Assembly (NCBI GenBank): GCA_033064195.1
Contig: JARBJD010000021.1
Location: forward strand, 124,001-188,000
Direction: 5' to 3'
From: Blattamonas nauphoetae
Taxonomy: Eukaryota > Preaxostyla > Oxymonadida
DNA length: 64,000 nt
The notes beneath the pieces were generated by a model that saw nothing but the letters and a program-made list of their open reading frames with translations, ran no database searches and was not told the origin of the DNA. The position numbers and the translations under genes are program-made. Positions 54,914 to 64,000 of this stretch are shown piece by piece. Each line of letters begins with the position of its first letter. Positions within the stretch are counted from its first letter, which is position 1.

Positions 54914-56637
54914 ATGACTGTTTCTCCTCCTCCACTTCCGTCGACTCTCGATGCATTCAAAGCATGTTGTGACTTCTCGAAAGGGGTGTCCAAATCAAAA
55001 TCTCCCCCAATTGTCCTCATTGATGGCACGATCGTCCATCAATGTCAAATCCAAATTCAGCAGTTCAAGACCCTAAGCCCAGCATCAAAGACAAGAGCAC
55101 TCAATTCTCTCCTTCTGGGCGAAATGCCGCAACAGAACGGCAACAGACAGTATCTCAATAAGTCGGAAGAGGAACAACTTCTACACGAGATCTTAGAGAG
55201 CATTTGCTCTGGAATTAACCCAACTTTTGCGGACATTGCGGACATGGTTGCTCTCTTTTCTTCATTTGTTTTAGGCACACACAATCCACATCTCTCGATT
55301 TCGATTTATACCGTATGATCGGGAGCCGCCGTCCCACACATGGGTTCACTCTTGGGTGAAATCGCGAAATGAGCTCTTTCAATGATACCAGAAGTAATGA
55401 CCCAAGCTCGAATCAATGCTATGACGAAAGAACACATACTTCCGTTTTACCACAAACTAAAACAACTGAAGGACAAAAGGATGTATCCTCCGGCACTCAT
55501 CATAAATTTTGATGAAACATCACTTCTTTCTACTCAATCGGTACTCACCCACCGAGTTGGCTTACTGGAAGAAAAACAAATCTATTCAACTCCACCATCA
55601 CAAATTTTTTCATGTACTATGGTATTTTTCATTGCCGAAGACGGAGAAGCCTTCACTTCACACATTCTTCTCCCGCAATCAATCCAACCGGAGCACTATC
55701 AAGCGCACAAACCAAAGATTTCTTCATCCATCCCGCCCCACGCGGATGGATGAATAAAGATTCTTTCAAACATTCTACTCAAGCATCTCATTCCGGAGAT
55801 TGCTAGAAGGCGAGCCCGCCTCGAATTACAGGATGCGCCCGCCCTGCTAATCTTTGATGGTCATTCGTCCCGATTTCAGCCGGATTTATGGAAGACACTC
55901 TCTGAACAGAATTGCGATTCTATTTGCTTACCGTCAAACACCTCCTCGATCACACAGCCCTGTGATCGAGGAGTCAATGCTGTTTTCAAACACCACCTCA
56001 AATCCCTCTCGCCACTCCCAAGCAAAACTAAGCTTGCGGATCAACTCATCCCTTGGCTAACATCGGTCGAAACAGCTGCACAACACGCTCTCTCAAAAAC
56101 CATCATCAACGCATTTAAGTCAACAGGCATACCAACAGCTGATGGTTCTGTGGTATGCGGTTCCTTCAAGGAGAGAATTCAAGGTCCACCGCCCGCTAGA
56201 CGAGGTTTTCCTCTCAGCGGACAATGTCTATCCTGTGAAGAAACACAAAAGGCATGGAGGAGAATTACTTGACAAAGGCGGAAAGAGATGTTCTCAGGTG
56301 AACACACTACGACCATTCGAACTCAAGTTGAAGTTGACGAAGTTGACTTGCCACCACTGACTTCGTACAACCTTAGAAAGACAGAGGAAAAGACTGGAAA
56401 CTGCTGCTGGGAGACTCCGATACGGAGGAGAAAGAAGTGCCTGAAATCACCAAAGTTAAAGCAAAGCATCTCCGTCAAGACGGTTTCGATGAATACGAGG
56501 ATGGGTCGCCAAGCGAGGACTATGCGCCAATTCAGAAAAAGAAGCGACGCAACTCTTCCGTTGACCAACCAGAAAATGCATGCAAATGGAAAAAGAAAAG
56601 CAGAAGAAAAATGAAACCGAACAAAAAGGGTATCTAA
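54914..56637 (+). pseudogene. pogo-like DDE_1 transposase C, decayed
   Basis: Exon 1 (54914-55246) has the N-terminal part, ending NPTFADIADM. After a 28-nt intron (55247-55274) the frame reads PPSHTWVHSWVKSRNELFQ, then loses one base at about 55380 and resumes MIPEVMTQARINAMTKEH. The core has Asp in NFDETSLL, LIFDGHSSRF and ITQPCDRG, with 35 residues between the last two. In-frame TGA codons lie at 55751-55753 and 56270-56272. The tail changes frame again to an acidic and basic end (GFDEYEDGSPSEDYAP, KKKRRNSS), like copy A. It is homologous to A over its length and clearly inactive. Confidence 0.8.
55247..55274 (+). other. 28-nt intron in pogo transposase C
   Basis: It runs GTTGCT to TGTTTTAG between complete codons (GAC ATG / GCA CAC). 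Removing it leads into the Trp-containing region expected at this place. It is at the same position as the 29-nt intron of copy A. Confidence 0.65.
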
Positions 56638-56679
56638 ATTGTTTCGTTGAAGGCCGACCAATCCTTTCCTTCCATTGAC

Positions 56680-57891
56680 ATACACGCTCCCACCCGTCAC
56701 ATTTCCTTCTGTTTTAAAAACTTCTCACCACAACTCACCAATTCATCGGTGTCGACATCAACATTCGATCGTCCGACCCCTTCCTAAAGCTCCTCCACGA
56801 CCTGCCCAACACATTCACCTGCCTGTCCGAGCTTATCTCCACCCACAACAGCTGTCCTGCCGCCGACACTCTGTTCGTCAGATTCACAATGTCAATCACC
56901 AACATTCGAGTCGGTCGCCATCATCGACCTCAATCGCTGCACAACCTGACTCGACTGCGAACACACCCACGTCGCTCTCCATCTTCCCTCCGAACAGCCC
57001 CGTCCAAGTATCCACAACACTTTCCCGAATCGCCTCGCGTGTCGCCATCCCGCACATCAACACACTTCCTCATTTCACATCCCCGAACTTTCTTTGGAGC
57101 CTCTCGAGGCGTTGATCGACATGCCGAAGGGCTTACTCCTTTCGACGCTCAGACTCGTCCGGCCCTTCCTTCAAAGCGACCCTGTCTAGCTCCAAACCGC
57201 ACTGGGGAAGATTATCTCGGTTCTCGCGGTCATCGTCCCGTTTCTCATCGTCCGATCGCTTCTGATGATTACGAAAGTCGCACAACAGCAGAACAAATTC
57301 TTCCCCTCTGTCCCTTCGGACATGGTGCAGAAACGTTCATAATGATGATCGAGCGGTCTCTCGACAGCCTCGCCACAAAAGGCGAGTTTGAGCTTGGTCA
57401 GCACACACACTCCTCCGAACCATCAACCTCCCTGTTCCGTCGACCTTTCCACCTCGTCCGATCGGAAGTCGACTCAGTTTTGGCTTCCAGTGAATATGCA
57501 CTCGGAGACAGTGCCCATCTCCGTTTTCAGTCGACTCGCACATCCACACACACCTCGACAGTACGCTTTTCCTGTTCTCCGCCCTTCCATCTTCTCCCCA
57601 ATCTTCACGAAACCACACCGAAGAACTCCTATACAAAATACACGTCACACAACTACCGAACTTGTCCGTTCTGCCTTGGACAAAAGCTGAACAAGCAGTT
57701 ATGTCCGTTTGCTGTGCCTCCAAAGAACCAGCCCACGTCTGCCACCTCTCCGTCGTCTACACAGAAGTACACGACCTAGTCCCCACGCAGCAACGCGTTC
57801 AACTCTCTCCTCCCCATCCTCCCCCAATTCCAGTCTCCCATTTCACCTGCACGACACACACGCAGTCATTCATTCGGAGCTAAATCCGAAA
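56680..57891 (+). pseudogene. Broken membrane-protein-like coding sequence inside element C
   Basis: Coding-like pieces in three frames: GVDINIRSSDPFLKLLHDLP (about 56750), a helical piece with LSTLRLVRPFLQSDPV (about 57140), a probable membrane span, LGKIISVLAVIVPFLIVRSL (about 57204-57265), and LLYKIHVTQLPNLSVLPW (about 57630). GC content and codon style resemble the host genes, not the AT-rich repeats. I cannot name the family. Confidence 0.4.
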
Positions 57892-59650
57892 TGAGCTTCG
57901 ATCTCATCTCGCATGTCCCTCCGAGCATGGACCAGGCGTCGATCATCAACGTATCTGAACACGACGCCACTACAAAGCTGATGAAATCAGCATCGACAGA
58001 ACTCGCTCTCTCCCCTCAACTTCCCTCGATCGAAGAAGAACTCCCCACTCTTCGCAGATTTGGGTGATACACCTGATTCGCTTTCGTTCAAAACACGAAG
58101 ACCGAAAACTGGTCTCTCCTCCGTCTCATACAGCAGACCACAGTGAAGAAGGTAATCTTTGTCTCGCCGAAACTCTCACCTCTCGTCAAGCCATCGACAT
58201 TCAAGATGCTTCGTCGGGATGCAGAGAAGACACATGAGTCCAGTCGACTCAAACGAAGAGCATCAAACGTTCCTGCTGGACAGCATAATTCTGATCACCA
58301 CTCTGATTCGTCGGAGCCACAACGACTGCCAGACCCCCTCCACTCGCCAGAATCAAGTCAAGGATCTCCCACCGAAAGAAGAAGGCAGAAAAAGAAAACG
58401 AAAGGGAACGAGAATGTTCTGGAAACCTTCTTCATAAACGAGTTTCAAGATGACTCCAACAAATCGTCAGACAGCTCAACACCTTCCGAGTCTGAGGAGT
58501 CGATCGAGCAGAGAATGAACGACGAAATTATGTTTATCTCGACCCACCCAGGCTCTCCCTCGTATTCCTCGCTCGACGACTCCGACGTCGAGCAGAACGG
58601 GAAGCAGGAGCGCCTCTTTGAAGTCGACTCATTCGCCACGTCTGAAGAGAGCTCGTCATTCTCCGACAATGTGACTCTCAACTCGCCAAGCAAAAGGGAC
58701 GGTGTCAGAATTGACTTTCCGAGCAATGACGACCAAACGATGGAGACGGAAGAGAATTTTGGGATGGTTGATTCGGTGAAGAACCCGCCGGTGACACAGA
58801 CGAAGAAGAGGAGGGAAAAGGACATCATGAAGCAACTCGGAACACGCATCGTGCTGTACCCCGACGAGAACTTCATCTTTCATCCAAACAACGTCAACCA
58901 CGACACCATCTTCACTCTGACAACAGTGGAACATCCACTCACGTTCTCCTTCTTCCTCCCCTCGTTCACCTCACTCTTCCTCGACCAACGCCAGCCTATC
59001 TCGATTGACTCGTTCCATCATTCGCTCTTCGCCATGAACCAGGTGTTGGATGTCCGTGTCAGAAACATCTTTCGCTTCCCACTTTTCCAGAACGATGTGG
59101 TCTCCCTCGTCCACCGAATGTTGACATCACTCAGCCCCTTCATCCGCATCTTCGGAGTGGAGGTGGTTGGAACACTCATCCATCGCCTCATGTTCTTCCT
59201 CACCACAAACACTGCCCGCCTCTCCCTACTTCTCGAAGACCAAGCGGGCGTGGCTCTCGTCGAGAGTCTGCATTCGTCTCTCCTCACCCTCTTCTCCACT
59301 CTGCGCCTCATCATCCGCTGCAACCCGTACACCGACGCCAAACAAACATCCCTCATTCTTCTCCACAATTCCTGCAATGCAAACTATGCTGAACTCCTCC
59401 ACACTCTTCGGGAGAGGATCCTGACAGTGATCATCCTCTCTGCGGGAGACCTGCTGGCGTCTGTCGACTTCCCCGATGATCTCATCGAGCCAAGCAACGA
59501 ATGGTTTGTCGATCCATCGAAGAAGACGGAGGAGATCACCGAGTCGTGGGGATGTTCCTGTTTCGGGCGACACAGGAAGTCTTTCCCCTCGTTCAGGATG
59601 GATTGAATCAACTTGTCGCGACAGTGAAGATGTCACAAGGAAAGACTCCG
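57892..59650 (+). pseudogene. ARM-like hypothetical gene, frameshifted, inside element C
   Basis: An ATG at 57892 opens MSFDLISHVPPSMDQAS. The frame breaks at about 58067, is continued by a second (FADLGDTPDSLSFK), and then by the 487-codon frame at 58143-59606. That frame has an acidic, Ser-rich first half (NDEIMFISTHPGSPSYSSLD) and a helical second half (FSFFLPSFTSLFLDQRQPIS; FGVEVVGTLIHRLMFFLTTN; VALVESLHSSLLTLFSTLR). Near 59550 another frame takes over (FLFRATQEVFPLVQDGL). The helical part resembles the ARM-like proteins of this window. It has at least three frame changes. It may instead be a spliced gene, but no matching GT-AG sites were found. Confidence 0.5.
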
Positions 59651-60235
59651 CCCAGCTGTTCCTGTTGACTGGAGAGACACTCCAAATCACGTCCTGTTCC
59701 TTCTCTCCTTTCCTCATTCTTCTTTTTTTGTGGTTCTCCATCTCAATCGAAGACATCAATCTGGACTTCTTCGAATGTCCAAACCAGGATACGCGGATCC
59801 GTTTCCTGTGTGGAGGCTTCGGACACGTTTGACTTCAAGGCAGTCTGTCGCACGAGGCTTCAAAGTGTATGGAAAAGGCATCGGTTAGGGGATTGTGGGA
59901 ACTACTTTCAAGCCTGTCGTTGGAATAATCAATCTTGCATCGAGGACGATCGAATTGATTATGATTCAATTGCTTATCACTTCTTATTTTGGCTTGTTGT
60001 GATAATATTTGCCTGAATTTCACCAAATGCATTCAAAGAGGCGTGGTATTCATCAAACATCAGAGAGAGATGAAGTGATCAAACCTCAATACAGAATTTT
60101 TGGAGAACACTCTTGCTACAACACAAGTCTACGCAGTTTTAATCCAATTTTTCTTAAATTTCATGTACTCGTTCTTTGTTCTCTTTCATTCTTCGGGTTC
60201 ATGATCAATTTCGGGTTATAGGCAGTACTATTAAC

Positions 60236-60285
60236 GTACTCGATTTAACCCGCAACTCCGGATAAACCCACACCCCGGATCTTGG
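60236..60285. repeat. Second pogo-type terminus, back to back with element C
   Basis: GTACTCGATTTAACCCGCAA starts seven bases after element C ends, and AAACCC follows with the same spacing. It looks like the left end of another element of the same style. No partner end was found to the right within the window. Confidence 0.45.
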
Positions 60286-60510
60286 ACCCAGAATTCGGAT
60301 ATATTCCCAGTTTCATCATTATTTTGAGGTTTTTTCATATTATTTCATTAAAATCTGTTCTGGAGAATGCATAATCTCATGAAATGAACAAGAAAAGATG
60401 GTTTATCAAGATCACAACAAAACAGGAACGAAACGAAATGTGGGTCGAACTCTTGGAAACGATGTTTCGAGAATTGGCGATTCTAACTCCACCTTCTCGT
60501 TTCTCCCTGC

Positions 60511-63500
60511 TCAATCACTCTCCTTCATGCATCTCCTCCAAAATCGCTTCCGCTTCTTCTTCGTCTTCATTGCGCTGAGTGAGTGGGGAGCCGATGTGAG
60601 TTTGGAGCTGTCAGGAGTGAGGGAGTTTGAGGTCTGAACGTTGATGCATTCACTCAACAGTTTCTTCCGATGTGACTGCAATGTGATCGTGAATACAATA
60701 AATATCGCCACAATTTAGATCAGCGCCACAAACGACGACAACCTCACAATCAATCCTGTCGGATGATACGTCATAGTGCGGTGGTCGGGGTGAAATGAAT
60801 GGAAATGTAACGAGTATGATCGACAGAGATTCACCCACTTGTCAAATCGCACAAGTCGCTGGTGATGAAATGTCGGTCGAAGAGGCGTGTCTGATGGCGA
60901 ACGGAGATTGCTTGTCGAGCCAAGTCCTTCCTACGCAGCCCATCGAAGATGATGCCCAGCCGTTGGATCATCACACGGTGCTCCAGTTTGTGTGAGTCAA
61001 TCTGTTCGTTTGTCAGCGAAGAGGTCTTCCCTCCCGCCTTCAGACGGTCCACCATGTTCTGCTCCTCTTCCCGGAACGCTCGCTTCGTCGCCTTCATCAG
61101 CACATCCATCGCTGTCTCCTGCATCCCTGCGCTCTCGTGCTGCTCGTGCATCCGGATCACGCTGTTCGTGCATCAATCATCTTTTCTCTTTGGCCGTTGA
61201 TTCCTTTGTTCCCGATCTTCATCGCATCGACAAACCGAATATAATTCCCATCGTCGGTGTCGAACGAGATCAGCTCGTCCAGTCGCCGATCCTCCAGTCT
61301 CATTCGCTTGAAAATTACGTACGGCTGAATCATGACAAATCGAAGGAAGAAGTACGCCACGACGAGCACAACCACGATGATCAGACGATTGCTCATGAAG
61401 ATGTCTTTGTCAGCACCGCAGTCTTTGCACATTCGTTTCATCATGCTCATCGTCCCCTCACGCAGGTCCTTTCGCAGAGCAGAGTTCATGAAATGGAAGA
61501 TCGGATGGTTTTCGTTGAACTGTGATTCATCTTCCTCTTTCAGAAACTCTCCATACTGAAGAAAGCGCGAAACGAGAGACTGTAGCCCGACCAGTGTGTC
61601 ATGTGATTCGTGCAGACGTTCATGGATCGGTTCTGCGATGCAGGAAGCCTTGTCAGTCATGCAATAGTCTCCTGGAACGAGCAGCTGCTCGATGTTGAAG
61701 TCGTTGTCGAATCGGGTGATGGTTCGAGCGTCGATCAGCTTGTCGTTTGTCAATGTGTCCGTTGTGGTGTCGAAGTGGGTGATGAGGCTGGTTTTGTGGA
61801 ATTAATCCAACGATCCTGACAGAAGTTTCAAGGTGTAGCTCCTGTACTGAGACAGATTGATCGTTGTCTCGACATGAGGCTGAATTGGTTGGGTGAGTGA
61901 TGAGTTTGGGGAAGACGAGGAACGGCATGTCGAAGGCGAGGTTGAGAAGGAAGAAGTTTGAATTGGTCAGACAGATGGGGCGGATCGCTGCGAGAAGGAT
62001 GTTGTCCACACTGTCTGTGAAGCTGTTGAACGAGAAATTGTTAGGAACCATGTAACCAACCAGCAGCCCAAAAACGAGGACAACGTGAGAGACCATGATA
62101 ATCTTCGTCACGATTGGGATCCCGCTGTGGATGGTCTTGTGACCAGCGATCAGATCTTCCACTGCGTTCTCGAATGCCTCTTCCCACTCCGCGTCGTCTC
62201 GCCGAGTTTGATGGTCGTCATCCTCGTCCCGCTGCGTCAGAAGGGAGCGAGCGGTGAACTGTCCAAATCCGAAGTCTGTTTTCGTCTCGACTGGTGGTTG
62301 TGTTGGCTGGTTGAGCGAGAACTGAGTGACAGTGGGATTCAACGATGGTGAGAATGGAGCTCCTGTTGTTGGTCAAACAAATCCAGTTGTGTACGAGGTG
62401 GATGAGTTGTAGTGAGTTAGTGATGGAAGTATGTCTCCGCTGTACACGTCAGAGTGATTGTAAGGCGAGTCTCTTCCCCCTCCCATCCAATCTCAGCTGT
62501 AGGAGAGGAACGCTTTTTTGACCTTCGAAGACAAGTGACGAGTGGTCGGAGTTTAAAGGTTTCGGTTCGGATGAGGATTCGAATGTGTCGTTCTGGGCAG
62601 GTGTGCTGGACATTTCTGGATTGTTCTCGTCACGTTCGCTTCGTTCGTCGTTGACTCCATCTTCCACCATCTCTTCGGAGTCTTGTTCCTCTTTCTCCAA
62701 CCCGTTGTCCTCCTCCTCTTCTTCTTCGTCCATCCGAGTTGTCGTGTAGTCCCCTCCATCCTCCGTCACCCAGTGAGAGGAAGGTGGACGACACAATCAT
62801 CGCAATCAGCATGACGGCCGCCAGGAGAGCCACCATCAAATTGAAGAGTGTCCGCATTGGCACGCTGGCATTGTCGGCCTATGCGACGAGTGCTCGCTAT
62901 CCTCCTTCAAACAGTTGATGGTATGAATTGTACTGACACGAGATAATTCGAGAGTGGACTTCCTTGAACTCATCGGCACGTCTTTCATCGCTCCAATTTG
63001 CGTGGACAGCTGAGCCAAGTCTGCAACGAGGTTCAGAAACGATCTGTCGGCTGTCGTGACATCGATGGTGGGGTTGGTCGTGGCGTCGAAGAAGGCGGTG
63101 GCGACAGGAATGTCCACATACTCCCACATTTCGTTCTCGACGTCGCTGTCATACACGGTCTTCATCAGAGATGTCATTGTGTGTCCGTAACTGGTGAAAT
63201 ATGGGAGGAGGGACGTCACAATGTCGAATGTCTTGTTCATGTCTTCCGCTTTGGTCATATCCCATACAAATTCGTTCCCACATCGCCGATGAAGCTGAGA
63301 GCGTTGATGAAGGAAGATGCCTTTGATGTTCCCGCTCTTCTTCGAGCAAAGTACTGCGATGTCGTTTGGGTGCTGGCTGAGAAGCTGCTCATAACTCTTT
63401 TTCGACGACGCTTCCGCTCTCACGACTTGGGTCTGATGTTTCTTGGAGAAGAGAGAAATACGGTCTTTGTTTCCTCATATTTTCGTAAAACTCGATTTGA

Positions 63501-63960
63501 GCGTCGCTGGCGTCTTCTCTGTCGTTTTCTGCGATTTGAAGATGCATTTTCAGGTTCAGTTCCATTGACTCTCCTCCCCCACTCCCGTTCTCTGCTGATT
63601 CGCCCTTCATCACGCAATGAATCAGAAATCGTGTTGTAATACCAGGTCTTGCCTTTCTGCATGCAGCATCATGACTTGTGCCTTCATTCGGTTCTCCGAA
63701 ACCGTTTGGAGAAACAGGGCGTAATCTGCAAGAAGAGCATTGTCCTCCTTTCAGTGCATGACAGAGAAAGCATGTATTCTGTCTGCAAATTGTGTCAGCG
63801 GGAGTAAACGGATTTTTTCGTGGAACATGCACCGAACTGTTGGTTCCACACCCTTCCTTCCCACATGTTGTCTCAGTCTGCATTTCCATTCTTCCGATGC
63901 TAAATCAAATCAGGGCAGCACTTCGTTGCCTTTGGTTTTTGTCACGCCCCAGGTACGCCG
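60511..63960 (-). pseudogene. Decayed TmcB-like membrane protein gene
   Basis: Read from right to left, pieces follow the order expected of a TmcB-like second half. They are a cytoplasmic part (DASDAQIEFYENMRKQRPYF, about 63480), SKKSYEQLLSQHPNDIAVL, an extracellular part with VENEMWEYVDIPVATAFFDA, a span (LFNLMVALLAAVMLIAMIV, about 62790-62850), an acidic stretch, a span (KIIMVSHVVLVFGLLVGYM, about 62050-62105), an ectodomain, a span (RLIIVVVLVVAYFFLRFVM, about 61330-61390), and a Lys/Arg-rich end (MKTKKKRKRFWRRCMKESD). About seven frame changes separate them. The intact gene at 45991-51810 shows the sequence quality is high, so true decay is likely. The 5' part may continue beyond the window. 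Confidence 0.7.
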
Positions 63961-64000
63961 TTCTTGAACCTTCAGAGGAAGGAGGAAGTGGATCGAGAGT

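Larger units (their letters stand above)
54770..60228 (+). mobile_element. 5.5-kb pogo-like element C, with extra internal sequence
   Basis: The left end GTACTGCAGATAACCCGAAA (54770) is matched by an inverted right end closing with GGGTTATAGGCAGTAC (60228). The match runs over about 40 bases with a few differences, and a second ACCCG motif is present in both. TA borders each end (54768-54769 and 60229-60230). A decayed transposase occupies 54914-56637. The remaining ~3.5 kb is coding-like but broken sequence. Most pogo elements are about 2-3 kb, so this is either a capture of host DNA or two elements read as one. Confidence 0.65.

Overview
The window looks like nuclear DNA of a gene-dense, intron-poor protist. 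The closest match I can recall is an oxymonad metamonad such as Blattamonas. This is inference from family recognition: very long membrane proteins of the TmcB-like type, secreted right-handed beta-helix proteins with a C-terminal membrane anchor, a surface protein built from repeated 'YGxxYTVTS' segments, helical ARM-like proteins of unknown function, and dense pogo, IS630/Tc1, mariner and hAT elements. Two uninterrupted reading frames of more than 1,900 codons show that the standard genetic code is used and that the sequence is accurate in genic regions. No bacterial-style operons, rRNA genes or CRISPR arrays were seen.

Layout. 1-12.6 kb is a host gene island: a spliced beta-helix fragment, a small secreted protein, an ARM-like protein, a giant type I surface protein (3893-9739), a 258-residue unknown protein, and a decayed ARM-like gene cut off by a transposon. 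12.6-45.7 kb is a transposon island. It holds an IS630/Tc1-like element with 941-bp inverted arms and a MITE inside one arm (12.6-16.4 kb). It holds a pogo-like element with iteron-bearing ends and a 29-nt intron (16.9-19.3 kb), and small genes and a DUSP-domain pseudogene (20.6-22.5 kb). Next come six tandem copies of a ~1.08-kb unit built around a MITE (23.4-29.9 kb), an S74-chaperone fossil (31.2 kb), a second pogo-like element (32.4-34.4 kb), a hAT-like fossil (34.5-36.1 kb), a Tc1-like fossil (39.2-40.3 kb), and a nest of three inverted-repeat elements including a full-length mariner transposase (41.3-45.7 kb).

46-54.3 kb is a second host gene island on the minus strand: a 1,939-residue TmcB-like multipass protein and a 657-residue beta-helix surface protein. 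54.8-60.2 kb is bounded by matching pogo-type ends with TA flanks. It holds a decayed pogo transposase, again with a ~28-nt intron at the same place, followed by about 3 kb of broken host-like coding sequence that may be captured cargo. 60.5-64 kb is a decayed second TmcB-like gene on the minus strand.

The genes suggest a cell surface built from large repetitive or beta-helix ectodomains plus multipass receptor-like proteins. The DNA between them is dominated by TA-targeting DNA transposons. The most interesting pattern is a shared end structure: spaced ACCCG-type iterons occur in the ends of three different pogo-like elements and in the MITE amplified into the tandem array, and ultrashort introns occur in the pogo transposase genes.
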